DNA of 38,384 bases from an uncultured Lachnospiraceae bacterium (GCA_946558465.1 CAMNTM010000021.1:1-38384); one strand, 5' to 3'; counted from the first letter of the stretch, positions 1-8,443 are shown. Notes: a model not told the origin generated them from the sequence alone. Numbers and translations: made by a program.

Positions 1-302
1 TTCGTAGAGTAACCTACTCTACGAAAAAATGCATATAAATCAATTTTAAATACAGCAGTTTTAGACTGTAATAATTTATACTGATTTTTTTATTTTTATG
101 TAATAAATAATCTTTATTTTATCATTACTTAAATATCAGCTTTATTCTCAATAAAAATCAAAATGTCCATTCTAACAAATCAAGTGCATCTATTACATTT
201 TCCATGTAATAGATGCACTTGATTAAAACTGAAAGAATACATTTCTTTTCTCACAGTTACATGATTTCCATTAATATATGTTTTGGAACTTTAATATATA
301 AA
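1..302. other. Noncoding AT-rich interval with two perfect hairpins
   Basis: No convincing gene is seen. The interval holds two perfect inverted repeats: 1-11 with 15-25 (11-bp stem, 3-nt loop) and 178-198 with 204-224 (21-bp stem, 5-nt loop). The rest is very AT-rich. It lies downstream of xth on the minus strand, so the longer hairpin could end that transcript. Confidence 0.7.
178..224. repeat. Perfect 21-bp inverted repeat, possible terminator
   Basis: Positions 178-198 and 204-224 are exact reverse complements around a 5-base loop. Read on the minus strand, the hairpin is about 80 bases past the xth stop codon. The sequence following it on that strand (TTTGTTAG) is only a weak U-tract, so a terminator is plausible but not certain. 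A small mobile or REP-like palindrome is the alternative. Confidence 0.6.
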
Positions 303-1055
303 TCAGCAAATATCAAGCTCAATCGGACAATGATCCGACCCCGTAACCTCTGTTAAAATCTTTGCATCCACAAGCTTATCCTTCAAAATCTCCGACACAC
401 AGAAATAATCAATGCGCCACCCGGCATTCTTTGCCCTGGCGCTGAACCGATACGACCACCAGGAATAAATCCCTTCCTTATCCGGATAAAAATAACGGAA
501 GGTATCTATAAATCCGGCATTAAGAAGCTCTGTGAATTTCTGTCTCTCCTCGTCCGTAAATCCTGCATTTTTCCGGTTTGTCTTCGGATTCTTAAGGTCA
601 ATTTCTTTATGCGCTACATTCAAATCCCCACAGAAAACTACCGGCTTTTTCTCCTCCAGCTTTTTCAGGTAACTAAGAAAAGCCTCCTCCCATCTCATAC
701 GGTACGGAAGCCTTGCAAGCTCATTCTGAGAATTCGGAGTATAGACCGTTACAAAATAAAACTCCTCATACTCCAATGTAATAACCCGGCCCTCCCGGTC
801 ATGCTCCTCTATACCGATTCCATAGAATACTGATACCGGCTCCTTTTTAGAAAATACTGCCGTTCCTGAATATCCCTTTTTTTCAGCACAATTCCAATAC
901 TGATGATAGCCCGGCATATCAAGCTCAATCTGCCCCTTCTGAAGCTTTGACTCCTGGATACAAAAAATATCTGCATCCGCCTTCTGAAAAAAATCCATAA
1001 ACCCCTTCTGCACACAGGCCCGAAGCCCGTTTACATTCCATGAGATAAATTTCAT
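303..1055 (-). CDS. xth: Exodeoxyribonuclease III (AP endonuclease)
   Basis: A 250-residue ExoIII-type AP endonuclease/3'-5' exonuclease for base excision repair of abasic sites; a magnesium-dependent cytosolic enzyme of the endonuclease/exonuclease/phosphatase fold. The sequence starts [13 protein letters not shown] (Asn7), has the metal-binding Glu35 in IQESKLQ, then GDLNVAH, and ends with the [10 protein letters not shown] motif carrying the catalytic Asp-His pair. The open frame extends 13 codons further upstream, but the start at 1055 is preferred because a GGGAGG ribosome site lies just ahead and the conserved family N-terminus begins there. Length is normal for the Gram-positive ExoA group. 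It is the most downstream gene of the minus-strand set and lies about 100 bases past truA. Confidence 0.96.
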   Translation of the reverse strand: MKFISWNVNGLRACVQKGFMDFFQKADADIFCIQESKLQKGQIELDMPGYHQYWNCAEKKGYSGTAVFSKKEPVSVFYGIGIEEHDREGRVITLEYEEFYFVTVYTPNSQNELARLPYRMRWEEAFLSYLKKLEEKKPVVFCGDLNVAHKEIDLKNPKTNRKNAGFTDEERQKFTELLNAGFIDTFRYFYPDKEGIYSWWSYRFSARAKNAGWRIDYFCVSEILKDKLVDAKILTEVTGSDHCPIELDIC

Positions 1056-1155
1056 GCTGCTTCCTCCCAGCTCAAAACTACAATCTATAAACAATATTTT
1101 ATATCTTTCTCATATAAACTTAAAGCACACAGCCCTTCCCCCCGGCTATGATAAA

Positions 1156-1890
1156 TCAATAATATACCTTCCGCAAAAACAATCCTCTCGCCGGCGCAAG
1201 AAAGCCTGCCGCACTTCGGTCCTCCGCTGCAATGATAACAGGAATCATAGACGGCTCTCTCTTTCCAGTACCCACCTCAAGAAGCGTTCCCGTAAGTATT
1301 CTCACCATATGATATAAAAAGCCTGTCCCATAATAAGTGATTCGGACCTTCTCGCCGCTGTTTACAATCTTGATATTCGTAATCACGCGCACGGAATCCT
1401 TGCATTCCTTATCATCTGTAAAACTGATAAAATTCTTCGGTCCAAGCAGATAATCCGCCGCTTTTCTCATCGCATCAATGTCCAGGCTGTGAGGATAATG
1501 ATAACAGTATCTCCGCGAAAACACATCCGGCTTTTCGCGACAGTCAATATAATATTCGTATTTCTTCCCTTTCGCACTTTTACGCGCATGGAAACCGTTT
1601 TTCATAAGCTCCACCCTTATGATGCGGATATCCTCCGGAAGATAACGGTTAAGAGATTCTCTGAGTTCCTTAACATCATATAATTTTGATAATTTTACAC
1701 TCGCAACCTGACCTCTCGCATGCACACCAGAATCTGTACGGCCGGACCCGTCTACATGTACACGGTAGCCTACCAGCTTCCCAATGCTCCACTCTAAAAT
1801 AAATTGTATGGTATTATCTGTCGCAGCCTGACGCTGCCAGCCCTGATAACGGCTTCCATCGTATGAAATCGTCAACTTATATGTTCTCAT
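1156..1890 (-). CDS. truA: tRNA pseudouridine(38-40) synthase
   Basis: A 244-residue TruA enzyme, which converts uridines 38-40 of the tRNA anticodon stem-loop to pseudouridine. The catalytic aspartate is Asp53 in the block SGRTDSGVHARGQV. The N-terminal YDGSRYQGWQRQ and the C-terminal GTGFLYHMVR segment are diagnostic of the family. Length matches normal bacterial TruA. It starts 12 bases after the nrdR stop on the same strand, so co-transcription with nrdR is likely. Upstream is a modest AGGG ribosome site. Nothing unusual is seen. Confidence 0.96.
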   Translation of the reverse strand: MRTYKLTISYDGSRYQGWQRQAATDNTIQFILEWSIGKLVGYRVHVDGSGRTDSGVHARGQVASVKLSKLYDVKELRESLNRYLPEDIRIIRVELMKNGFHARKSAKGKKYEYYIDCREKPDVFSRRYCYHYPHSLDIDAMRKAADYLLGPKNFISFTDDKECKDSVRVITNIKIVNSGEKVRITYYGTGFLYHMVRILTGTLLEVGTGKREPSMIPVIIAAEDRSAAGFLAPARGLFLRKVYY

Positions 1891-1902
1891 AATTCATCCC
1901 TG

Positions 1903-2352
1903 CTATTTTAAAATCTTCTTTAACTCGTCCATAAATGTATTAACATCCTTAAACTCTCTGTAAACAGAAGCGAATCTTACATATGCCACCTCATCTAACG
2001 ACTTCAGCTCTTCCATTACCAGCTCGCCTACCGTACTGCTTGGAATCTCTTTTTCCTCCAGGCTGAAAATAGCTGTCTCTATATGGTTGACTGCTTTTTG
2101 TATCTCCTCCGCTGAAACCGGCCTTTTATAACAGGCTCTTAAAACCCCGGATTCTATCTTTCCACGCTCATATTGCTCTCTGTTATTATCTTTTTTAATA
2201 ATAATAAGCGGAATCGTCTCAACCTTTTCATAGGTGGTAAATCTTTTTCCGCACACATCACAGGATCTTCTTCTTCTTATAGAACTGCCATCCTCGGCAG
2301 GCCTGGAATCTATCACTCGTGTATCTGGATTACTGCAGTATGGACATTTCAT
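1903..2352 (-). CDS. nrdR: NrdR, repressor of ribonucleotide reductase genes
   Basis: A 149-residue NrdR. It has an N-terminal zinc ribbon (Cys3, Cys6, Cys31, Cys34; MKCPYCSNPDTRVIDSR and RRRRSCDVCGKRF) followed by an ATP-cone domain. Known members bind ATP/dATP and repress ribonucleotide reductase genes at NrdR boxes. No ribonucleotide reductase gene is in this window, so its targets lie elsewhere. It is probably the first gene of an nrdR-truA(-xth) unit, since a good promoter precedes it. That promoter overlaps a palindrome that does not resemble an NrdR box. Confidence 0.96.
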   Translation of the reverse strand: MKCPYCSNPDTRVIDSRPAEDGSSIRRRRSCDVCGKRFTTYEKVETIPLIIIKKDNNREQYERGKIESGVLRACYKRPVSAEEIQKAVNHIETAIFSLEEKEIPSSTVGELVMEELKSLDEVAYVRFASVYREFKDVNTFMDELKKILK

Positions 2353-2377
2353 ATCTACCGCTCCTTTCCTTTTTCTC

Positions 2378-2407
2378 AGTATACCATAACAAATATTGAT
2401 AATTCAA
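2378..2407 (-). promoter_or_regulatory. Promoter of nrdR
   Basis: Read on the minus strand, a -35 TTGAAT (2402-2407) and a -10 TATACT (2378-2383) are separated by 18 bases. This lies 26 bases ahead of the nrdR start codon. Both hexamers are close to the sigma-A consensus. Confidence 0.65.
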
Positions 2408-2409
2408 TA
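2394..2409. promoter_or_regulatory. Palindrome over the nrdR -35 box
   Basis: TATTGATAATTCAATA has 6-base arms (TATTGA/TCAATA) around a 4-base centre and covers the -35 hexamer of the nrdR promoter. It has the geometry of a repressor operator. It does not match the NrdR box, and its regulator is unknown. Confidence 0.4.
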
Positions 2410-2412
2410 AAT

Positions 2413-2652
2413 TTAACCTTCTTCATGCATCTCAACAAGAATAATATCCGGACCGATTCTTTTGATACATTTATATGGAATCACATATTCCGAACCATCA
2501 CTGAAAAACCCGCAGAATTTCCCTGACTTTGGTATGATAAGCGCTTCTATACACCCGCTGCATTCATCTATAATAAGATCCACAACAAATCCCAGCTTTT
2601 TACAATCACAGGCGTTGATAACCTCCTTATCCTGAAGCTCACATAATCTCAT
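2413..2652 (-). CDS. YlmC/YmxH family PRC-barrel protein
   Basis: A 79-residue protein of the YlmC/YmxH family, a PRC-barrel-like small protein conserved in endospore-forming Firmicutes; its biochemical role is not known. It begins MRLCELQDKEVINACDC and contains the typical LGFVVDLIIDE, ALIIPK and YVIPYKCIKRIG blocks. The open frame runs 12 codons further upstream, but the family N-terminus and the ribosome site (GGAAAGGAGC) favour the start at 2652. It sits between nrdR and the ferredoxin gene on the same strand. A terminator just upstream separates it from the ferredoxin gene, so it probably has its own promoter or depends on readthrough. Confidence 0.85.
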   Translation of the reverse strand: MRLCELQDKEVINACDCKKLGFVVDLIIDECSGCIEALIIPKSGKFCGFFSDGSEYVIPYKCIKRIGPDIILVEMHEEG

Positions 2653-2676
2653 TTTGCTCCTTTCCGGAAAAGAAAT

Positions 2677-2713
2677 ATCCGCATACACTATTTTAATAAT
2701 AGTATATGCGGAT
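2677..2713 (-). terminator. Terminator of the ferredoxin gene
   Basis: Positions 2677-2692 and 2698-2713 form a 16-bp stem. The single mismatch becomes a G-U pair when transcribed from the minus strand, which points to that strand. It is followed there by TTTCTTTTCC and lies 8 bases past the ferredoxin stop codon. Confidence 0.75.
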
Positions 2714-2721
2714 TCCCTCTA

Positions 2722-2907
2722 TTATGCTTCAATATCAATTACTGACACCGGACAGCCGTCCCTTGCTTCTTCAGCCGCGCTTTCGTATTCCGGAGCTACC
2801 GCGGCATATGCCTCTGCTACGCCGTCATCGTTAAACCGGAATACTTCCGGACAAGTAGAAACACACGCTCCACAGGAAATACAGCCTTCTTGCACCTTTG
2901 CAGTCAT
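2722..2907 (-). CDS. Single-cluster [4Fe-4S] ferredoxin
   Basis: A 61-residue ferredoxin, a cytosolic electron carrier. Cys9, Cys12 and Cys15 in CISCGACVSTCPEVF, with the later Cys in DGCPVSVI, supply four ligands for one [4Fe-4S] cluster. The second CxxCxxC of the clostridial two-cluster type is missing. The extra Cys19 corresponds to a residue that forms a disulfide in some monocluster ferredoxins such as that of Thermotoga, but its partner is not evident here. A strong AAGGAGGG site precedes the start. The gene ends at its own hairpin, so it is probably a single-gene transcript or follows arcC. Confidence 0.93.
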   Translation of the reverse strand: MTAKVQEGCISCGACVSTCPEVFRFNDDGVAEAYAAVAPEYESAAEEARDGCPVSVIDIEA

Positions 2908-2990
2908 AAGAACCCTCCTTCATGCCTTTTCCGGTAGTATTCCCGCTTTTTTCTTAAACATTCAGCTGTCCTTCAATTTCCCTAAGCAAA

Positions 2991-3920
2991 TTATCTGATA
3001 ACAGTGCCGGTCTTTCCCTTCAGTGCCTCTCCCAGCTTATCAAAGGAGGTGATCAGCGCGCTTCGTCCTTCTCTGCCTTCTATAAAGTTTACCGATGCAC
3101 TGAACTTCGGCAGCATATTATATACACCAAAATGTCCTGCTTCCATGTATTCTTTTGCCTGAGATATAGTTATCTCACCCAAATCCTCTTCCTCAGGTCT
3201 TCCCATGTTAATCTTAACCTTTTCTACGCTTGTCAGAATAATAAGCTGATCCGCATCTGTCTCCTCTGCAAGCTTTCCTGCTGCTAAGTCCTTTTCGATT
3301 ACTGCACTTGCTCCTTTCAGATGATTATCCTGCTGAAGAACAGGGATTCCGCCTCCGCCGCAGGCAATAACAATCTGATTCGCATCAAGAAGCGCGCGGA
3401 TGGCATCAATCTCCACAATACTCACCGGGTTTGGCGCGGACACAATTCTCCGATACCCCTTTCCAGGCTCCTCAACCACATAATTCCCCTTTTTCCGTTC
3501 TATATTCGCTTCTTCCGCATTCATATATCTTCCAAGCACCTTTGTCGGTGTATAGAAAGCCTCATCATAAGGATCCACAATAACCTGTGTAAGCACTGTG
3601 CTTACAGTCCGAAAGATCCCTCTGTTCAAAAGCTCCTCTCTGATTCTGTTCTGCAGGTCATAGCCGATATACCCCTGACTCATAGCTGAACATACAGACA
3701 TCGGCGCCGCAGTATAATCCTCGTGCTGCTTCGCAAATTCATTCAGAGCTGTATGTATCATGCCTACCTGAGGCGCGTTGCTGTGTGTAATCGCCACCTG
3801 ATAACCTGCCTCTACCAAATCAGCAATCGTCACCGCCGACTTCTTAACTGCTTCCATCTGCTCCGGCATCGTCGTGCCAAGCGCCCGGTGTCCCAATGCA
3901 ACAATCACTCGTTTTTTCAT
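2991..3920 (-). CDS. arcC: Carbamate kinase, variant clade
   Basis: A 309-residue amino acid kinase-fold protein of the carbamate kinase family, which makes ATP from carbamoyl phosphate and ADP in arginine, agmatine or purine catabolism. Family blocks include SQGYIGYDLQNRIREEL, ACGGGGIPV and the C-terminal GKTGTVI. Two active-site loops depart from the canonical form: the usual ALGGNAL reads ALGHRAL (His11, Arg12), and the usual HGNGPQVG reads HSNAPQVG (Ser47, Ala49). I believe such variants form a recognised sub-branch in Clostridia, but the substrate may differ. No arginine deiminase or carbamoyltransferase gene is adjacent, so context does not confirm an energy-yielding arginine pathway. 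Confidence 0.88.
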   Translation of the reverse strand: MKKRVIVALGHRALGTTMPEQMEAVKKSAVTIADLVEAGYQVAITHSNAPQVGMIHTALNEFAKQHEDYTAAPMSVCSAMSQGYIGYDLQNRIREELLNRGIFRTVSTVLTQVIVDPYDEAFYTPTKVLGRYMNAEEANIERKKGNYVVEEPGKGYRRIVSAPNPVSIVEIDAIRALLDANQIVIACGGGGIPVLQQDNHLKGASAVIEKDLAAGKLAEETDADQLIILTSVEKVKINMGRPEEEDLGEITISQAKEYMEAGHFGVYNMLPKFSASVNFIEGREGRSALITSFDKLGEALKGKTGTVIR

Positions 3921-4044
3921 CCTATGCTCCTCCCACCCAATCTAAAACCTCCGCTCCCTTTGCGGCCGGTGAATTTATTATAGCATCTGTTGCTTCAATT
4001 CTCAATAAAATTCATTTCCAATTCCGGCAAACTGCTCTGCTGCT

Positions 4045-4989
4045 TTATATCAAATCTGCACTTCTAAGCAGATACAGCCATCCGGTAAGTGTAAATGCAC
4101 TAAAAAGCGTCGTAAGCATAACGACACTGGAAGACAGCACTCCCTCATGCCCCATATTTCTGGCCATAACATAGCAGCTTACAGTCGTGGCAGAACCCAG
4201 CATAACAAGAATCGCCACCAGCTCCTCCCGACGAAAACCCAGACAGACAGCCGCCGGAAGAAATACGGCACAGAAACCCACCAGCTTCATAAATACTGCC
4301 AGCGATGCTGCTTTAAGCTTTGCCGACGCTTTTTTTATATCAAAGGAAGCGCCCATAGCCATTAACCCCATCGGCGCTGCCACCGCTCCAATATTGTCCA
4401 AGGTCTTTCCCATAATCACAGGAACACTGAAACCAAAAGCCGACCACACTAGTCCGGCTGCGATTCCCAGAATAATAGGATTTGTCAAGATTCCCTTAAG
4501 CGTCTTTCTTACTGCCTGATAATCAAAGCCTCTCTGTCCTGGTCTGAAAAATGAAAGAACAACAACTGCCATAATATTATATAAAGGAACACTTCCAATT
4601 ATCATCATCGGCGCCATACCCGCCGTACCGTAAATATTCTGAATAAACGCGATGCCAAGAAGCGCCGCACTGCTGCGGTAGGATGCCTGAATAAATTCTC
4701 CCCGCAGCGCCCTGCTGCAAAGCAGCAGGGATATTGCTGCCGAGGCCGTAATGCTTAATATCGTCACTAGAAAGCAGAACAACACAAACCTGGTATTCCA
4801 TGCCTGTTCAAAATCCACAGATGCCAGATCATTAAATACCAGCACAGGAAGCGGAATCCGGAATACAAACTTATTCATCTTTTCGGCAAATTCCTCGTCT
4901 ATCCATCCGATTTTTCTGAAAAACAGCCCCAGTACCATAAGTAAAAATACCGGAGCTGCTGCATTCAGACTGAATACAAGATTTTCCAT
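4045..4989 (-). CDS. AEC family transporter (auxin efflux carrier type)
   Basis: A 314-residue integral membrane protein of the AEC family (bile/arsenite/riboflavin transporter superfamily). It begins MENLVFSLNAAAPVFLLMVLG and contains about ten hydrophobic segments with an internal two-half pattern. Bacterial relatives transport organic acids such as malate or malonate, but the substrate cannot be read from the sequence. It lies 21 bases downstream of the macrodomain gene, so the two may share a transcript. The 124 bases between it and arcC show no clear terminator. Confidence 0.88.
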   Translation of the reverse strand: MENLVFSLNAAAPVFLLMVLGLFFRKIGWIDEEFAEKMNKFVFRIPLPVLVFNDLASVDFEQAWNTRFVLFCFLVTILSITASAAISLLLCSRALRGEFIQASYRSSAALLGIAFIQNIYGTAGMAPMMIIGSVPLYNIMAVVVLSFFRPGQRGFDYQAVRKTLKGILTNPIILGIAAGLVWSAFGFSVPVIMGKTLDNIGAVAAPMGLMAMGASFDIKKASAKLKAASLAVFMKLVGFCAVFLPAAVCLGFRREELVAILVMLGSATTVSCYVMARNMGHEGVLSSSVVMLTTLFSAFTLTGWLYLLRSADLI

Positions 4990-5010
4990 AAATATTTTCG
5001 TCCATCCCTT

Positions 5011-5814
5011 CTAAGCAAACAATTTCTTGTATATATGATAATCTTCATCCTTAAACACGTTAAATATAACTTTTGTAAGCTTCGACGCCGTCAGATAACG
5101 GTCCACCGTTTCTACTGCCAGCTGTGCTGCCAGCTTATTTGGAAAATGGAACTCTCCTGTGGAGATACAGCAAAAAGCTATTGTCTGAAGACCTTCCTTT
5201 TCTGCCAGCCTCATGCAGCTTGCATAACAGGAGCAGAGATCCCTTTTATGCTTATCCGTAACCGCTCCTCCTACAATTGGTCCAACCGTATGAATTACAT
5301 GTTTTGCCGGAAGATTATACCCTTTCGTAATTTTAGCCCCTCCTGCCGGCTCCTCGTGTCCCTGCCTTTCCATTATTTCAGCGCATTCATTGCGAAGCTG
5401 AATACCTGCTGCCGAATGTATCGCATTATCAATACAGCCATGACATGGCACAAAGCAGCCTAGCATCTGGCTGTTCGCAGCATTTACAATTGCATCCACG
5501 TATAATCTGGTTATATCTCCCTTCCACAACGCTATTCTGTCAGCATTCTTGATTCCTGCACAGGCATAGTGTTCTGAAATCACCGGTATCTCTTCCCATG
5601 CCACAATTTTCTTCTCCTCAGCCTCTTCTCTTAAAAGCTCATCCTGCAATTTTAAATATTTCTCATCCGCCGTTCCCGGCCGGCGTACATTCATAAGACT
5701 TCGAAGCAAGAGCCGCTTACCTTTATAATCAAACGGTTCTTTCAGCGTGCTGTAATTAACATCCTCTCTTTTTAAATACTCAATCAGCTTTCCTATCCGT
5801 TCTTCCCTTGTCAC
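5011..5814 (-). CDS. Zinc-type macrodomain protein-ADP-ribose hydrolase
   Basis: About 267 residues: an N-terminal helical extension of roughly 80 residues, then a macrodomain. The core shows WKGDITRLYVDAIVNAANS, then GCFVPCHGCIDNAIHSAAG, the Cys/His-rich loop that marks zinc-containing bacterial macrodomains removing ADP-ribose from proteins. AGGAKITKGYNLP, VIHTVGP and CCISTGEFHFP complete the ligand pocket. Relatives in Staphylococcus and Streptococcus pair with a sirtuin ADP-ribosyltransferase and a lipoyl-carrier protein; none is adjacent here. The frame opens with GTG at 5826, but that codon overlaps the GGGAGG ribosome site, so the GTG at 5814 is the better start. The gene precedes the AEC transporter by 21 bases. 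Confidence 0.87.
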   Translation of the reverse strand: MTREERIGKLIEYLKREDVNYSTLKEPFDYKGKRLLLRSLMNVRRPGTADEKYLKLQDELLREEAEEKKIVAWEEIPVISEHYACAGIKNADRIALWKGDITRLYVDAIVNAANSQMLGCFVPCHGCIDNAIHSAAGIQLRNECAEIMERQGHEEPAGGAKITKGYNLPAKHVIHTVGPIVGGAVTDKHKRDLCSCYASCMRLAEKEGLQTIAFCCISTGEFHFPNKLAAQLAVETVDRYLTASKLTKVIFNVFKDEDYHIYKKLFA

Positions 5815-5908
5815 CTTACACGTCACCTCCCTGACTTTGTACTCTTCTTTGCAGTTCTCAGACTTAACCCGTATACTCTCTCCCTCAAAAGCTTTTTTAC
5901 AAGACGTC

Positions 5909-6418
5909 CTAAAAATCTGCCAGGTATCCCCGAATTATTTTGTACTGTTCAAAAAGCTCCTCATAGGATACCCGGCAGTTTGCCGGGCTTGTAGAGGGCA
6001 GGCATACTGCCTCTATCCCGGTCTGTGGATAACAATATCTCTCATATAGCTGAGCTGCCTTTTTACCCGTTGTAAACACGGCCCGGATGTCCGCCTGCTC
6101 CAAAATCACTCGCATATCATTGGCTGCCGGGCTGCGGATACTGCTGTCATCTGCTCCCTTTATCTCACAGCCGGCCAGCACATCCCACACTGCTATCCGG
6201 TTGCGAAGCGCAAAGGAAGTCTTATCCTCTATCGTCTGAGGAAGCTCCTCACCGCATACATCCGATACCACCTTCCAAAAACGATTGCGGGGATGCCCAT
6301 AGTAAAAGCCAGCTTCCCTTGACTTCGGCGACGGCATCGTACCTAGCATAAGAATCCGCGAATCCTTATTAAAAACCGGTGCAAAGCTATGTACGACATG
6401 TTCCATATGCTGTGTCAT
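5909..6418 (-). CDS. DNA-deoxyinosine glycosylase (UDG superfamily)
   Basis: A 169-residue member of the uracil-DNA glycosylase superfamily, most like the deoxyinosine (hypoxanthine) glycosylase group that excises deaminated adenine. Motif 1 is LMLGTMPSPKSREAGFYYGH, followed by PRNRFWKVV; motif 2 falls in LPSTSPANCRVSYEEL. An AGGAGG site lies 8 bases before the ATG. The gap to the macrodomain gene is about 95 bases and the capA gene ends 57 bases upstream. With xth nearby, the window encodes two enzymes of base excision repair. The specificity is inferred from family resemblance. Confidence 0.85.
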   Translation of the reverse strand: MTQHMEHVVHSFAPVFNKDSRILMLGTMPSPKSREAGFYYGHPRNRFWKVVSDVCGEELPQTIEDKTSFALRNRIAVWDVLAGCEIKGADDSSIRSPAANDMRVILEQADIRAVFTTGKKAAQLYERYCYPQTGIEAVCLPSTSPANCRVSYEELFEQYKIIRGYLADF

Positions 6419-6475
6419 TCTCTGGTCCTCCTGCTACTATTGTCTTTTAAATACTTCACGAACCCTTATTCTGTC

Positions 6476-8443
6476 CTAGTCTGCATTACTGTCTTGGTCT
6501 GAACCGCTGTCCTGATCCGTCCTGCCATCCTCCGTAAAAACCTCCTGAATAACACCGTTATCTCCGATTTTCACACCCTTTGAAAGCTCCTCCAAATAAT
6601 CATACAGCTCCCTTTGTTCAGCCTTTTCAGACAAATACCTTGTCGTATATTCCGACTGCCGGCAGGGCACAAATGACATCTCCCCCAGGCCCTCTCCTGT
6701 TACCTTAAGCTCCAGAAGTCCATTATACTTAGTTTCCTCATTAAACCAGAAGTCTCCCATACTATATATGACGGGCTTCCCGTCTATGTATTCCATACCC
6801 TGCAGTACATGCGGATGCCCGCCGATGATAATATCTGCCCCGCATTTTAAAAGCTCCTCTGCCTGCTCATGCTGATAGTCCTCAAACCTGTCGCTGTCCT
6901 CAGTTCCCCAATGTACATAAGCAATCAGATAATCACACTCACTGGACGCGGCCTGAATCACCTCTGCAAACTCATCTGACTCATACATAAGAAGCACCCC
7001 CGGCTCATCCTTTTCCGCCTGCGGAGTATAGCGTGTCTTCTCTGCCCGGGAAGCCGCTGTGTAGCCGACCTTAATTCCATTTACAACAAAATAAACCGGC
7101 TGCTTTGCCTCATTAAGATTCCGGCCGCCTCCCACATACGAGATTCCGGCCTTATCCAAAAGATCCACTGTGTCCAAAAGTGCGTCCGGACCATAATCAT
7201 AGACATGATTATTTGCCAAAGATACAATATCTGTACCCATTTCCTCAATCAACTTCATACGCTTCGGCTTTGCACGGAAGGTGTAGTATTTTCCTTCCAG
7301 CGGTTCTCCTCTGTCACTGATACAATACTCGTGATTTAAGAGAAATACATCTGCCTGATTAGTCCTCTCTAAAATCTCCGGGGAAATACATTTTTCCAGG
7401 TCCTGCACCTCATCATAATGGCTCAGCACAAAATCCTGTTCCTCCAGACAAACATCCCCTGCAAATAAAAGACCTGCAGGACTCCCTTCTTGGCCGTCTC
7501 TTAGGTAAATGTGATGCTTTGCAGCCGTCTTATCATCTGTAAGCCAGCCCTTATAGGTATCAGAAAGCACATGAAGCGTTCTTCCGGTTATCTTATAAAA
7601 ATCCTCATCCTTTAATGCAGACTTCTTAAGCTTTCCGGTTATTTTTTCCCATGCTTCTTCTCCGCATGATTCAAGTAACCAGGCGGAAAAATCCTTCTCT
7701 CCCTTTTTCTTCGTTTTTTCCTTCTCCTGCTTTGTATCCTTTATAAATTCGGCATAATACTCATTTAAAAGCTTTACACTCTCTTCATCTGGTTCCCTGT
7801 GTTGCTTCATAATATACCGGCATGAAACTACAATCAAAGAAATAATTAAAACAAGAACTGCCAGAAGTATACCCAAAACCACCGCCCGGCGGATTTTGAG
7901 CATACGGCGTCTCCACCGCCTCCGTTCTCTTAAGCTTATCTGATTCTGTCTTTTTCTGTTTTCCAGCGTATCTTTTTCTCTATACCGCTTTATTTTATCC
8001 GCCGAAATATTCTCTGTTATCTGCTGCTTTGCTGTATCTTCTGACGCATCCTTTTTATACTGTTTTTCTCCGTCTTCCGGCGTACCTCCTATTTTCGGCA
8101 ATTCTCCTCTGTCTTCGGGCATACCTTTTATTCTCAGCTGTTTTACCTTACCTTCCGGTATATCCTCTGTTCTTTTCTGTCTTACCCTGCCTTCCGGTAC
8201 ATCTTCTGTTCTTCTCCGTCTTATCCTGCCTTCCGGTACATCTTCTGCTCTTTTCCGTCTTATCTTGCCTTCCAGCATATCTTCCGTTCTTCTTCGTCTT
8301 ACCCTGCCTTCCGGTACATCCTCCATTCTTCTCCGTCTTATCTTGCCTTCCGGTACATCTTCTGCTCTTTTCCGTCTTATTCTGTCTTCCGGTGTATCTT
8401 CTGTTTTCCGCTGTTTCCTGCCCTGCCCGCTCTCATTTTCCAT
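6476..8443 (-). CDS. CapA-like metallophosphatase-fold membrane protein with repeat tail
   Basis: A 655-residue protein. Residues 1-180 are a highly charged, repeat-rich segment predicted cytoplasmic. Residues 187-207 are one membrane helix (VVLGILLAVLVLIISLIVVS). Residues about 320-600 form a CapA (poly-gamma-glutamate synthesis) domain with calcineurin-like motifs: NHE 370-372, NNH 411-413, HWG 511-513 and GGHPH 541-545. The enzymatic part is therefore extracellular. CapA homologues take part in capsule polymer synthesis or export, but no capB or capC is adjacent, so the substrate is unknown. The tail is unusual: about eight clear and four degenerate copies of a 13-residue unit resembling RRRTEDVPEGRVR. 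Confidence 0.88.
   Translation of the reverse strand: MENESGQGRKQRKTEDTPEDRIRRKRAEDVPEGKIRRRRMEDVPEGRVRRRRTEDMLEGKIRRKRAEDVPEGRIRRRRTEDVPEGRVRQKRTEDIPEGKVKQLRIKGMPEDRGELPKIGGTPEDGEKQYKKDASEDTAKQQITENISADKIKRYREKDTLENRKRQNQISLRERRRWRRRMLKIRRAVVLGILLAVLVLIISLIVVSCRYIMKQHREPDEESVKLLNEYYAEFIKDTKQEKEKTKKKGEKDFSAWLLESCGEEAWEKITGKLKKSALKDEDFYKITGRTLHVLSDTYKGWLTDDKTAAKHHIYLRDGQEGSPAGLLFAGDVCLEEQDFVLSHYDEVQDLEKCISPEILERTNQADVFLLNHEYCISDRGEPLEGKYYTFRAKPKRMKLIEEMGTDIVSLANNHVYDYGPDALLDTVDLLDKAGISYVGGGRNLNEAKQPVYFVVNGIKVGYTAASRAEKTRYTPQAEKDEPGVLLMYESDEFAEVIQAASSECDYLIAYVHWGTEDSDRFEDYQHEQAEELLKCGADIIIGGHPHVLQGMEYIDGKPVIYSMGDFWFNEETKYNGLLELKVTGEGLGEMSFVPCRQSEYTTRYLSEKAEQRELYDYLEELSKGVKIGDNGVIQEVFTEDGRTDQDSGSDQDSNAD
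7949..8413 (-). repeat. 39-bp tandem coding repeats in the capA-like gene
   Basis: In-frame units of 39 bases encode a 13-residue motif with core TEDVPEGRVR. About eight copies are close to each other, between residues 11 and 102, and decayed copies continue to about residue 165. The copies nearest the start are the most alike. Such arrays change copy number by slippage or recombination. Confidence 0.85.

Noticed and set aside
1-25. Terminator at the left edge
   Set aside because: The 11-bp hairpin is perfect, but the A-run lies after it on the plus strand, which is the wrong base for that strand; what follows on the minus strand is outside the window.
7949-8413. CRISPR array
   Set aside because: The repeats are contiguous, in frame and coding, with no spacers.
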